The notes: a model not told the origin generated them from the letters alone. A stretch of 64,000 bases of DNA from Euwallacea fornicatus (GCF_040115645.1 NC_089552.1:1302001-1366000), one strand, 5' to 3'; counted from the stretch's first letter, positions 1-11,661 are shown. Translations and numbers: made by a program.

Positions 1-128
1 CCGCCAGAAAGATGCTTAAATTCCATTTTTCTTAAAAATGTATAGTAATTTTTCCCCGCCTTTGCATATGGCAAAATTGGCTGCATTTGACTTCAATAGC
101 ACCACCCGATTTTTACTAAGTAAGAACA

Positions 129-963
129 GCATATACATCGACCAGAGTCCCGGATAAATTCGTTAAAAATTGAAGGAAATATTTTTCGTGAAAATGCTGG
201 AACACGTCTAATATTGTTTTCAGTTGTGCATGTTCAACGTAACAGACATGTCTACAGGGTTCCCGATGTAGCAGATGAGAATACTTTTTTCTTATGCAGG
301 GCCATGTATGTTATGATGTTTTCGTGTTCTTTGAGGAATTCTGAACACATTTCATGTAACACATGATAATAACAATAAGGGTGAATTGGAGTGGCCTGCA
401 AGAACGCCTGACCTCACTCCTATTGACTTTCTTATGGAGTTATCTGCAACATAGGGTGTATTTAAATAAGACATATGCAATAAACAACAAACAATATAAA
501 AGAGATAAACAATAAAATTACTCAAACATCTCCACAAATATCGTCTCAAGTGGTAAGAAAGGTTCTTGACGAATTTCAATTGCGGCTTGCTCACTGTCAG
601 GAAGTCAACGCAGCAGAGTCAATACGTTAGATTATATTAGTTTATATTGTTATTTTTAAAGCATTTTTTAATTTTTTTCTATTTTTTGTTTTTTTTTCGA
701 AACCTATTGAACTTAGACACGGCTATTTTACATGAAATATGTTCAGAATTTCTCTAAGAGCTGAAAAACGTCATAATATACATGAGGTTCTCGAAGAAAT
801 AAAATTAAAAAGTACTTTTATCTCCTACACGGATAAGCCTGTGCGCATGTCAAAAAATGCGCGACTAAAAACAATACTGGACGCGTTCCAGTATTTTCAC
901 GAAAAAGATTTTCTTCAATTTGTAACGAATTTATGCAGTACTTTTGGTCCTCTCTGTATATGG
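129..963. mobile_element. Fold-back-like element with ~230 bp inverted arms around a transposase remnant
   Basis: Bases 727-963 align in reverse complement with bases 129-360 almost end to end. For example, the right arm has catgaaatatgttcagaatt where the left arm, reversed, has catgaaatgtgttcagaatt; both arms later share ttttcacgaaaaa and caatttttaacgaattt-like blocks. The 366-base interior holds the transposase C-terminus. Identity looks near 75-80 percent by eye. The true outer ends are uncertain because the window starts only 128 bases to the left. Confidence 0.7.
374..630 (+). pseudogene. C-terminal remnant of a DUF4817-type IS630-Tc1-mariner transposase
   Basis: The plus strand encodes GELEWPARTPDLTPIDF, the conserved third-catalytic-aspartate block of this family (WPARSPDLTPLDFFLWG). 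A frameshift then gives LWSYLQHRVYLNK. A further frame shift gives VVRKVLDEFQLRLAHCQEVN, the family's last conserved block. At least two frameshifts and an in-frame stop make it non-functional, and the N-terminal helix-turn-helix and the first two catalytic residues are absent. The fragment lies between two long inverted repeat arms, which would be the ends of the same element. Confidence 0.85.
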
Positions 964-3074
964 AAAACATCCATGTCCACCTTTTTTTAAGTTGTCCTTT
1001 AAGGGCGGAGGCTCTAAATGACCCCCATAGATAAACACACTGGTTTACGCATCATTAAAACTGATTCAGTCCATTAAAATAGCTAAAGTGCATCTCTCAA
1101 ACAAAACCTCTCAATAAACTAACCTCATTCGATAAAGGGATAAGCGCGAATTTCCCTCTAAATTATCCGGAGAAGTTATTTTATAAAAGTGAGCCAAGTC
1201 CATTCGTATTCAAACGTTTCGGAGCCGGTCAATTAAAACCTTGAAAAGCTCTTAAGAACGAGCTCTCCTCCGATGAATTGCATTAATGGAATTTCCTTCC
1301 GGATTGCCGCCATTTGCATTTTAGATTGGCTTGTAAATGAGTCGTGGAATATTCGAGTGGTTTTTCTTTTCGACCTCTTTTTCGTTATTATTCTGATGCC
1401 GCCCGTTACGGCACAGTTATTGGTCGTGGAGATGAATGGCAGGGTGTTCATCGAGGTTAAGAAAATGTGTAAAAAAGTACCACGCAAGTGGAAACGTGTG
1501 GCAAATGATGACAGTTGGTTGGCGATAAATGACAAAGAACAGATGACAAATGACTGACGGCGACACATAAATGACAAATGACACTTGATTGATGTTGACA
1601 ATCGGATGCCGTCATAGCATCAATTATTGGAATTTGGCAATCTATTACTGATATAGAGCTCTCATTGCAGATACTGCTCCCACGACAGTCGTTTCTCTCG
1701 ATTGTCGGCAGATGGAGTCGAACCAAAACCAACCCCAAACACCTATTTCACGTCTATAGCCCAATTTAATAACCCTTGTCTGGTTCGGTTTCGTGGATAA
1801 AGCTGTTTCTGGCAAATCGATAATTTCGGGAAGCATTACAGATTAGAGGGCAATAATTTATGAAATTGTATTTCGCACGATGATTTATTAGCAAAATTTC
1901 TATTCCTCGACGATTCATTAACCGTTGACTTATAACTATGATGATTTCGGGGCAGGATAACGCGAATACACAAATTATTCCAAATGGGCGGTTGCAGAAT
2001 TTATTTATAGTCCGCTAATGAATGCCGATGTATTCGAACAATCTGGGAGCTTATTATGATCGATTAGTGTCGATTTGGGGCGCAATTGCGAGGACAAAGG
2101 GACGCCCTTGTCTAACGTTAGTTGAAGCTTTGAACAGTCATAATTAGGGCTTCGGATATATAGTGAGCTTGATGGCGGCCATCAAACATGCACCTTAACC
2201 GGAAAATCTCTGCTCCCTCTTGGGTGCAGTTTTAATATTTTAAGCCAGGAAGACGTAATTTATGGACTGCCATCGTAAAGCAGCTAGTAACCTTCAATCT
2301 ACTGCAGTCGCCATAAAGACAATTTATGGGAGGGATAAACAAGTTGCTGTTAAGTTGCCCGGGAATGATTGCGAATTCATTGTTTGTTTATGTTTCGGTA
2401 AAGTTCTTAATGCCCCTTTAAAAACCTAAACCTCTGTTTAATTATGAAATGTGGTTTAGGTCTGGTTGCAGCGGAGGACACTTCCCGTCTACCTTTCCCT
2501 TTCAGCGCGACTTCACTTCTAACATGCGCACTTCAGTAGTAAACTGTTTCCAGAATTACTGTTGGTGTACTGGTTCTTCGTATCCCATATAAGAGAATGA
2601 TCGAGCTAATAATGAACAAGGATTCCTAGGAAGAAGTTTCTGTAACTTTTCCTGACAATTTGGCGACTAAAATTCTTCATGGGAGTAGCTTGTACTATTT
2701 ATTATCTATTGCTCGCTGGTTTTCAGTAATATGGAAGTCTGCAGGAAGAAGCTGGATTGCAGTAAATTCTCCCTGGATATGGCAGATATAAATCAAAACT
2801 GTTCAACTCAAGGAAATACGTAGTAATTGTAGCGTAATAACGGTTATTACAAAAGGCTTCCCCTGTTGGCGCTGCGACGCCCATTAAGCCATTTCCTTCA
2901 CACTGTTCACATCTTATCATAATGGCGACCATGAGACCACTTCATCATGTAATGTGGGATATTGTTCGAGGAACCGGAAAGCCAACTGAGACCACACAGC
3001 CCGAACTAATTAAACTTATCCCCCCTCGCACCTTGGAGTAATGAATTGAAGTACAAGTAGTAAGTGCAGTAGTT
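964..3074. other. Non-coding stretch, no gene recognised
   Basis: AT-rich sequence. At 1503-1590 short copies of aaatgacaaa and gatgacaaatga give a low-complexity patch. Open frames here (for example 1233-1601 minus) overlap on both strands and resemble nothing known. Confidence 0.5.
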
Positions 3075-3100
3075 GGGGGGAGGGGGAGGGGGGGGGGGGG
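3075..3100 (+). repeat. G-rich homopolymer tract
   Basis: Runs of 6, 5 and 13 guanines separated by single adenines. The tract can form a G-quadruplex and is also prone to slippage and sequencing error. Confidence 0.9.
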
Positions 3101-4583
3101 CTTACAAGAGAAATAAATCTAAACCATCCTTTAATGCCGGACACCCATTGAAAAGCAGTAGTAATTTAATTTGACTGCCGGAAAACCTTCCGATAAGTTT
3201 TAAATTGGAAGAGGCACACGTTCCGACTCGGGGACGTGCTAACAAAACGATCTGCAGCAGGACTTTTAGATCAATACGTGGTTTATAATGGAAATTCTTG
3301 GCCGATGTTTTCCCCTTGGAGGACTAATGGTATTTTCGGAAATTACATTTCATAGTTTGGTCGCATCTCCGGGGAGCTGTCAAATATTTGGAAATGATCG
3401 AACTTCTCATATAGTCCTCGGTCGTTCTTAATTCGAAACGTGGAGATTGCTTAGGTGGCCGCTGGAGTGGACTTAACAGAGATTGAGTTATGGTTCTACG
3501 CGCTGTTTCTACTCATCTAAACATAATAATAAAATGCCAGGAGTGGATTGAAAGTTCTCGTAGACCCCAACGAAAGGAAACAATGCCACTTTTTTCCTTG
3601 TTTAGCACGCCACTGACTTTTGTTTATCACTCCGATTGTTTCATATTTTTCCCCAAATATTCTGTGATTTACCCAGCAACATTTTTTAATTTATTGACGT
3701 CACTTGAAGCTACCATCCTGCCTGAAAATTGTTGTCTTAGCCTGATTTTTTAAACTGGCAACATGTTTTGAAGAGGTTTTTCTCGAGCAAGTATGACTAA
3801 TGTACTCCATGAATTATTAAGGGCGTTACACCCCTGATCTGTTCTTAACCGCGCTGCCAGAACCAGTGGCGCAGCCGCATTTAAGTGATTTTTTAGCAAA
3901 GTGGTTTTTGCTTTTAAGAGTTTTCGTAGTTGCTTAATAAAACATGGTTCGCGTTCTGCAACTTCTGCCCCGGCAAGTACAAACAAACTGAACTCGTTTT
4001 CAGCGCTTAAGACTGCATGCAGGAGACTCCTTTGGCAAAATTGCTCTCCTGGCTCTATTGAAAAACGTAGGAGTTTTACCAAAATTCTTGAAAATTCACT
4101 CCATTTAGGCACTTACTTTTGCAGAAAGTTTACCTGCTGCAGTCCACTCTTTATCCACAAAAACCCTTCGTATTTGGATGAAAACTCGGAGAGGGTGTGC
4201 TCCCCCTGGACTCAGCACACGTCTAACCCGTGTAATTCGCAAAACGTTGCCATCTAATTCTTCTTACATTAAAGAGGCAAAGAGCCTCTGAAAACTAAAC
4301 AATAACGCATATAATATTATAAGTTGATAAAGGGCCTTCAAAGCACGCCTCCGACATATTGCAGAACACGACGCGCCCCGGAGTGCTTTGCAAGGCGCAA
4401 GGGCTTTAAAGGTTCTTATGCACGAACATTATGGAACTTTTTTTTATCACATGTGCATCAATATTCCACCCAACTAGCGCAGTTAAGCTCCAAAAAGTGT
4501 TATAAATTCGTCAAAGTCAATTTCGGAATTGAAATATCTAGTATTGGGTCCTTGGTAACCATGCAGGTGCCGTAAAGGCAAGG
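3101..4583. other. Non-coding stretch, no gene recognised
   Basis: Overlapping 118-120 codon frames on both strands at 3750-4257 match no family I know. Frames of that length are expected by chance in a window this size. No repeat was noticed. Confidence 0.4.
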
Positions 4584-4609
4584 TTTATGCACGCTACGGC
4601 GTGCATAAA
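4584..4609. repeat. Perfect 11 bp hairpin, 4-base loop
   Basis: The arm tttatgcacgc is followed by tacg and then its exact reverse complement gcgtgcataaa. Confidence 0.85.
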
Positions 4610-6204
4610 ACTTCGATTATGATGCATGCATGATAAAGGAGTATTCATGGCATTCAGAATTGGGGATATTAATCTGAACTAACATGAAATATATCAGAGT
4701 TTCGGTTACCCAAATCAAAAGTCTCTAATGGATCCCTCCGGCCCAGTATAATTCCTTTCATTGTTAATTAATTATCATGCAATCTCCTGGAATGACTCCT
4801 TAATCCCACAAAGCTCCGCTAACTTCCGAAATAGTATTATCACAGTAGGTACAAATTCGGGCATTCCATGAGCAATAGGGCGGATATGGGGTAAGGTGAT
4901 AAGCCTGATTACAAGCAGCTGAGGCCTCTGGCCATTAATTAGCAATGAATTTAGTTAACGTTACATTCCGGGTCTCTGGATACCCGCTTTTATCTCGCCG
5001 TAGGGCCGGAATCAATCCAAAAATCAACATTCCTGGCCTCGAAAGCTCCTTCTTTGGTTGGAAAACAAGCCCGAAATATATTTTATTTTCAACATATTCC
5101 CTGTCGCGATTTCCTATTTGCGTTCACCGGTGGATCTAAAATAAAAGCGAACAGCAATCTTATTTTGGCCCCAAATCCTGCCCAAGTTTTAGTCTCGTAC
5201 CTCCCAGCCCTGTAACCAATAAATCCCGAATGCGTGTGTACGTATTGTTATTGAAATTCCCTTATAAAAATAAAGGAAAAAAGAAACGTCGGCATACGAC
5301 ATTCTCGATGAAATATTACGTTTCTCTTATACGCTTGAAGCTAGACATATTTTTCTCTCATTTCTCCGAAAGGGCGCTGCTGAAGGAGACCGATATCGGG
5401 TACGGTGCGAGGAAATTTCGTAATTAACTGTGTAAGAAAAGCGCTGAAAAAATAATATTGGCAGGTGGATTTGACTGCACGGTCAATTAGGACCTACTAC
5501 CCATCTTTTCGATTTCTCCAAATCGGCCCGAAATGGCTTCAGAACGAGCAATGCAACTTTCTCGAACTTTGAGAATTAGCGCACCAACTGGCAACGCGCT
5601 GGCTCGCAGAAGCGCAATGCGTTTTCGTCAATCTTAGTCAGTCACGATGATAAACGAGCGCTACATGCGACGTTGCCCAACCGACATAGTCGCCCACGCA
5701 CGCATCACTGGGGCGCGGAAAATTGCCCTTCGGGATTCAGGGAAATAACTCCGATGGCTGAAAGGCCTATGCACAGCCGCAACCAGCCTTAGATACGTTC
5801 GAAAATCTTGAGCGAAGAACCGCGGATGTCGCCCGTCAGCTGGCAACATTGTCCGGCAGTCAAAGGCAATTTTGCAAATTTTTGTCACTGTTCTACGTGT
5901 TCGCGGCAATGTAGAGAGATCTCACAAACTGTAAGAGATACATTATTGCGTAAATTTGAAATGCGGCAATCACTGTGGCCAGACGAAATGAGGACGTTGT
6001 TAAGACAGTTGCATCCTTCAAAAATTGCGTATGAATATCGGCGGATTCCTATGCAATATCCAGAGAAGCAACTAATTAGGAAAGTTCAAAGCTGTTGGGA
6101 AACCACAAACGCCTTTCGCAAAGTTCCAAAAAGTTCCAAAACCCCCTACTAACCTTAAACCCCAAAACTTTCTAATATACTTGGAAACCCCTCGGAGTGT
6201 GAAA
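4610..6204. other. Non-coding stretch, no gene recognised
   Basis: Higher GC at 5560-5920 with several overlapping frames. A minus-strand frame with DGRHPRFFAQDF vaguely recalls a transposase DGAPPHF block, but the neighbouring conserved blocks are missing. Confidence 0.4.
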
Positions 6205-6725
6205 ACGACCTTGGAAACACTAAAAAGTCCTCGAAGAGATAACAAAATTAAATAAGGTAATTAAAATGAGTATTAATGCATTGTCCCGTTTCAATTAAAC
6301 GAAATTGCAGATTTAAGGCAACAGTTGACAACTCTGCTCCGCTGCCAAATACCTTCTTGTCAAATGTCGACTTTAGCCTCGAAAGACGTCAGTAAATCTC
6401 TTTCGGTTTCCAAGATCCTGGTAAATTAATTATCGGTAAACCTTAAAAACCCGTGGGGGATCATAAACGTTTTAACAGGTACGCTGAAAGTGCTTATAAA
6501 ACAGCGAAAAAAATATTTGCAATATCAACACTTTATCGGGTGTTACAAAACCTGTCGAAGGTTTAAAAAGATCTTGGAAATGCTTCGAAAGTCCTTGAAC
6601 GGGAAATGTGATCTAGCTGAGAGATCATTTCGTTTTAATCAAACAACCCTGAGATTTGGCTTGTCCGTTAACGGCACTGCTCGCCTGTCAAAGTCATTCT
6701 TGTCAAAATTGGACGTCTGTCAAAA
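6205..6725 (+). repeat. Diverged tandem duplication, period about 350 bp
   Basis: Bases 6205-6370 and 6565-6725 align in order. Shared blocks are ttggaaacactaaaaagtcc versus ttggaaatgcttcgaaagtc, gtttcaattaaacgaaa versus gttttaatcaaacaacc, and cttcttgtcaaatgtcgac versus attcttgtcaaaattggac. The duplication ends about 80 bases from the TMTC exon, inside its downstream intron. Confidence 0.6.
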
Positions 6726-6804
6726 TAAATGACAAACCCAACGATTCATTTCCCCTGCCTGAAAGCTTCAAGCTCTATTTTTTGGATTTTTCTAGAAAAC
6801 TTAC

Positions 6805-6982
6805 CGCTTCAGTGTGTATAGGATGGACACTGAACATGAGTCCTGCCAAGGTGGCAAAGGGTGGTTTGAGACCCGCCACGCTTAGGCACACCCTTGTGAA
6901 GAGCAGGCACGCCACCGCGTGAAGGACTATGTTGGTCAGGTGGAACGCCACGGGAGATAACCCGAAACATAGGTAGTTCGCC
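6805..6982 (-). CDS. Internal exon of a TMTC-family protein (transmembrane O-mannosyltransferase with TPR repeats)
   Basis: Read right to left, this 178-base exon gives 59 codons after one base completing the previous codon. The peptide starts ANYLCFGLSPVAFHLTNIVL and ends AGLMFSVHPIHTEA. The NxxxxGLxPxxxHLxN stretch and the HPIHTEA motif are hallmarks of the N-terminal membrane region of TMTC1-4. These are GT-C-type enzymes of the ER membrane that O-mannosylate cadherins and carry C-terminal TPR repeats. Two hydrophobic stretches (about residues 11-31 and 43-55) fit membrane segments. An acceptor (tatctttcag) precedes the exon, and a gtaagt-type donor follows GCG at a codon boundary. In relatives the next residues are roughly V(A)GxVGRAD; no such exon was found at 1-6800. 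The previous exon should end in a YRPL...TFR-like stretch and was not found either. The paralogue is not resolved, because the family match is clear but the subtype-specific parts lie outside this exon. Confidence 0.9.
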
Positions 6983-7699
6983 CTGAAAGATAAAAATATA
7001 TGTTTTAATATTTTCAGTAATATATCACATGAAATATCCAGGCTTTATGTTACCCTCAGAACTATAATTTCCTGCTCAAATATTCATCATGCTTACACGT
7101 GGAAACTGGAATTAGCCACGTTCCTTCTTCCTCCCCTTCCCGTAGTGCTTTCCCATTCTGGTCACAATTTATATTAAAATCCGAAACGATATTAAGTTTA
7201 ACATGGATGTTTTCAAAGGGCCGGACGTGCATATTTATTAATAAAGGACCATTGCGAAACGAGTCTCTTTGCTCGTCAAACTAGTTTACGTATCATGAAT
7301 AATAAATACATTTCTCTGAAATTTACGAGATTAATCTCGGTTAACTGATGGATTTAGTTTGACTGCACATTATTTTACTAGAAACTTTTACGCATTTTTA
7401 TGCGTTTATTTTTCCGAATGCCGCTCCCATCGGAGACGTCTCAAAACTTTAATTTCGCGTCGCCTCCGCCAATTTGTCAGGAACACGTTATAGGGGTCGC
7501 GCAGTTGATCGGGGATGCGTATATTCATGCAGTTTCAGGGAGGCGCAACGGTTCTGGGGCATGTCAAGGTTTAAGTAACAATTGGCAGGGCGAACGTCGC
7601 AATAATGTGCATGTTCTAATTTCAAATCCAAAGAGCTTATTAACATGGCCACACATTTTGAAGCTGTTAAAAAAAAACTCAGTTGTTTTGCTGTGTGTT

Positions 7700-7985
7700 C
7701 GCTTCAAAATGCTGACTAACCACTGAATTTATACGGAAAAAAAAGCTTGATAGGAAGTGCGATAACTTCGTTCTAATGTGAAAAATGTGGATACCACGAT
7801 ATAGGCGGAAACTTAAATGAATGTAAAATGCATTATTGCCAATTCCGCCTTCATGCAGCTGAATTTTTGCCATCAAAATGCTGACAAGCAATTACGTTTA
7901 CAGATAAAAACTGGCTGGAAGGGAGGCGCGACAACGTCGTTTTCCTTTGACGAATATGAAAGTTTTTACGCGGCAATATAGGATG
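7700..7985 (+). repeat. Diverged tandem duplication, period about 168 bp
   Basis: A unit starting tcaaaatgctgac at 7707 recurs at 7875. The copies continue in parallel through gcgataacttcgttctaatg versus gcgacaacgtcgttttcctt, ending in gatataggcggaaac versus caatataggatgagac. Confidence 0.65.
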
Positions 7986-9013
7986 AGACTCGTAAAAAGA
8001 GTTCTTTCAAACACCACTGCACTTGCGCAGTTGCACGGTTTGAAATGAGGCATGTCTAAGTAAGAACGATGTTTGATGGAGATGAACGCAGGAAAAATCT
8101 ACGAAGATTAATGAATTCGAGCACCCCAAAAATCGGTTTCGATCCCATCGGAGATCGCGTCAGTTCGGTTTATCTAGAGTCGTTAGGCCTGCAGGCAAAT
8201 ATGGCGTCAGCGCCACCTGCCGTCGGAACTTTTGAAACTGCATATTCATTAGCTCCGAATTGCGCAATTGTGCTCCGATCGAACCTCGTCCTGGTGCGGT
8301 TGTCGATATGCCCCCCGGTTGAGCGGCAGAGACGGACACCCTGTACACGTTTTTATTACGTTTATTTGTGTTTAGTATCAAGAAGGGAATATTTTAGCGG
8401 TGCATGTTCCCGAAATTTATTGTAATTGACCACACTCCACATCACATAACGATAGGCAAAAACTGTTCCCGTTGCTTCCCTGGGAATTTCACGATTTCCC
8501 CTAGTATTTCGTAATTAATTTAGCTCAACTAACGTGAAATTTACTTTCCGGACACGAAGGACGTAAATTGAATAAATTCGCGTAAACGCTGGGAGCTTTT
8601 AAATGAAACAAGTGCACATATAATCCTAAATCTGACCTGCTAATGGCGCATTCGATCGTGGGACAAAAAGGTTGATGGAGAATAGATTCGCATATACCTC
8701 GACGGCAGCAATAATCGATAATAGCGAGTAACGTTGAGTTGTTTTATCACCTTAATGCCAGTAATCTTCCTGAGTAATGTTTCTAATGAGTCTATTAAGG
8801 TTGTTCAAAGTGCCCCAGCTAGGAATTCCTATTGCTACAGAAATAGGACGCCAAGGAACCAGACATTAGGGAAATACGCCTTGCACAGATATCATCTCTC
8901 GGAATTCAGATTTAAAGGAAGACAATGGAGTTTCCACCACGCCGAGCGAAAATTGCTTATTCGCAATTGTTTGGGGGCAAAAGAGAAACACGTCCTGTAT
9001 AATTACTTCTATA

Positions 9014-9579
9014 CAGGGTGTTTGGAAAAGTCGGCGCGCAACTTGAGGAGATGAAATTAGAGGCAGACACAGTTAAAAAATCCTATACGCAGCGATCCGA
9101 CGGCGCATCGTTGCCGAGAAAGGGCCCTCCAGAGGGGTCCTACCGGTGGTTCCCTAACTACTCTTAACAGACATTTTCGAAACGTTTCAGTCCTTTGAAT
9201 TATCAAGTAAATGGTATTATTTTTCAGGACTTTTCGAAGGAAAAAAGTTATCTAACTCTTTTCGAAGTCTGCGTAGTTCAGTTAGAAATAATTATACGAA
9301 AAATGTCTGTTAAAAGTAGTTAGGAAAGTACCCTTACATTAATCGACTTTGGTGAAACTTACGATAGTTAAAGACCCTTATGGTATGAATTTCAACTGCA
9401 ATTTTCATTCCGCCATTTTAATCAGGAAGAAAGTTATTCAAAAAAAAAACCCAAAGGGTAGGGACCCTTTGAATTGGCGCTTCACAGTAACGGCGCTTAG
9501 TAGGATCAATGTTCGTAGGAATTTTTTTGACTCTTCTTTTCCCTTCTTAAGTTTTGTGTCAACTTTTCCGATCGCCCCG
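9014..9579. mobile_element. MITE-like element with TA-flanked terminal inverted repeats
   Basis: The left end CAGGGTGTTTGGAAAAGTC matches the reverse complement of the right end, whose plus strand reads aacttttccgatcgccccg. TA dinucleotides lie immediately outside both ends (9012-9013 and 9580-9581), as expected for Tc1-mariner insertion. Length is 566 bp with no transposase coding, so it is probably a non-autonomous relative of the transposase relics elsewhere in the window. Confidence 0.75.
9151..9328. mobile_element. Nested hairpin/MITE of about 178 bp inside the 9.0-9.6 kb element
   Basis: The left arm cctaactactcttaacagac at 9153 and the right arm gtctgttaaaagtagttagg ending at 9324 are reverse complements with one mismatch, and the match continues inwards through attttcg. 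The arms enclose about 115 bases. It is either a younger insertion or an internal inverted repeat of the larger element. Confidence 0.7.
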
Positions 9580-9583
9580 TACA

Positions 9584-11661
9584 CACGAAGTTCGCGGAGA
9601 GTTTCTTCGCACATCGAAGAGAGTTGGGGCGTTCAACCGGCCTGCATGTAGTACTAACGAAGAGAAGTGGGGAGTGGAAAGTGGCGAGGAGAGAGCGAAA
9701 AGAGAGCAAACGAAAACCGGGAAAGATAATAAGATTAATTCGTGCACTAATATTGCTAATTGCCGTGTTCTACTCGAGTGGCCCGGTCCTTGATGGCTGC
9801 ACGAATCAGGCTTATCTAGAACGAAATTAAATCCTTTAAAAATTTTATTTTCAATTTGGGGCTGCGGTAATCCTCTTCAAGCCGAATCGTGACGACTTTT
9901 AGAGGACAGAGCTTTTTAACTGAATCTTCAAGAATGCAAATTTTAACTAGAAATATCGAGGCAGCGCGGCGGCCTAAATGCCCCTAAGCAACGTTCGCAA
10001 AAATTCCCTTTTGATCTTAATAAAAATTCTTTTAGATCAATAACTCTCCTCGGGGTCAGTTTGTTGTCAGTTGTCCAGAGAGCGATTCAATCCTGCTCGA
10101 GCGAAATCATGATGTGTTTCAGAGGATAGAGCTTTCTTATAGGCACGCGAAAAGGTATAACTTCCCCATTAACACATGAGTTTGGCTGCACAAATTAGGC
10201 TTATTCGGCTTGATCCTACAAAACTTCTCTTCGTTTCCTGTGAACCTCCTCTACCCTTTGGAGGTGAAGACCCTGTTTGCCATATAGGAAAAGCCATGGA
10301 ATCGAAATGCCTGCAATGTGAGTAGGCTGTAAGTCATTCTTTGGTAATGTTGCTTTAAGGTAAGTACAGTTTATCGGTAGTTTTCTTCGAGATTTTGCTT
10401 GCAACTTTACATTTCGCAATTTCTACTTCCTTCACAATTATTTCCGTCTTCTTTGTTTCAATCTTTGTCTTCTTCCAGAACTTTCATAATCCTGAAATGT
10501 GGATCAAAGCAAAAGTTCATCTAAAGTTTTATTATTAAAATTTAGTTGGAGAAAGGGCTGCAATAAAACTAGTGCATCTATGCACCTGTTGCACGTGATT
10601 TCACAGTCAGTCGGTGCAAAAACGTTTTTTTTTTTTTTTTAGAAATTTATTTCGAAATAATTTCTTCAATAATCTGCTTCATTTAATTGCTGTCTGTGTC
10701 CACTTTCTATCCATGTCTCCCTGCATTGTTCGATTCTTCTGCGTAAACCATAAAAATCCCACACGTGGGTTAGTCAAATTCCAGATTAGTTTACTTCAGA
10801 GTGTACTTTAAGGGCTGACTTAAATTCCCAACGCTTGAAGTTTCGATAACTTCAGGATTGAAAAGCGAGTGCACCATTGCTTGGAACCTTCGAGACTACT
10901 TATATGCATTGTTTAGTACTCTGGGCACATGTTGCTAAAGCCCACAGTATCGGAGTTGAGCTTAACAAGAAGATAAAGTTCTTGTTAAGATCTAAATGGG
11001 GGGTTTTTGGTCTATTTCCATTCGATCTATGCTCTTGTTAAACGGTGAAGTTGCCAATACTTGAATAATTTAGTAATAAATCCCGAAATGTTAAGGAAGT
11101 TTCCCCACAGCCCGATTTCCGATGAAACGATGAATATATAGCGTGTCTCAAATTGGTTCTAGATGCACTGTTATCTTTACTACAATAAACCATATCGGTA
11201 TCGCAGCGAATCTGGTCGATATTCTCCTAAAATTCATCGATAATTTTTAACGTACTTGTTGCTTGGGATAAAGGGGGGCGAGGTGGGACCACGACCCAGG
11301 ACGGCCCACTAAGGGCAGGGGTTCTTCTTGGGGATAGGAGTGATTAAAAATTTCGTTTGGTACGCCAGACTTGCTAAAGTCGGCCCTGCTTGTTGTGTTA
11401 CATATCATTAACCTTATGTTCGTGTTTCCGAGATATTGGCGCTGAAAGATGGAAAAGTTCAAATAATTAGTAGGAAGGCCTATTTCCCCCCTTCCAACGA
11501 TATTTGGTTTTGAAATTGTCTTTTGGGTAAAACTACCACTAAACACAGCGCTATTTAATGTCCACTAGTCCAAGGCAGTGAAGTAGTGCCATTCAAGATA
11601 GATACATTTGTTTGGGAATTTTGAATTCGGTCAGGTGAAACTCACACCGTCGAAAGTTATT
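9584..11661. other. Non-coding stretch with short scattered repeats
   Basis: The string ggctgcacgaatcaggctta at 9795 recurs as ggctgcacaaattaggctta at 10183. A second block (gaggacagagcttt at 9902 and gaggatagagcttt at 10122) also recurs, but in swapped order. A poly-T run lies at 10624-10640. No gene recognised. Confidence 0.5.

Noticed and set aside
739..990. 83-codon plus-strand frame
   Set aside because: It lies in the right inverted arm of the first transposon and aligns with non-coding sequence in the left arm.
3750..4112. 120-codon minus-strand frame
   Set aside because: Reasonable codon texture but no known domain, and an overlapping plus-strand frame of equal length. It does not resemble the TPR region expected downstream in TMTC.
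5661..5909. Minus-strand frame with DGRHPRFFAQDF, similar to a transposase DGAPPHF block
   Set aside because: The flanking conserved blocks (FPNRWIGR, SPDLTPLDF) are not found in any frame nearby, so the match is probably chance.
7096..7281. Open minus-strand frame of about 61 codons ending at a gtaagc site, 115 bases upstream of the TMTC exon
   Set aside because: It does not match the YRPL/TFR segment that should precede the exon. The length is not significant.
8108..8150. Minus-strand TDFWGAR string, like the NDFWGT motif of TMTC N-termini
   Set aside because: A stop follows within three codons and no other TMTC signature surrounds it.
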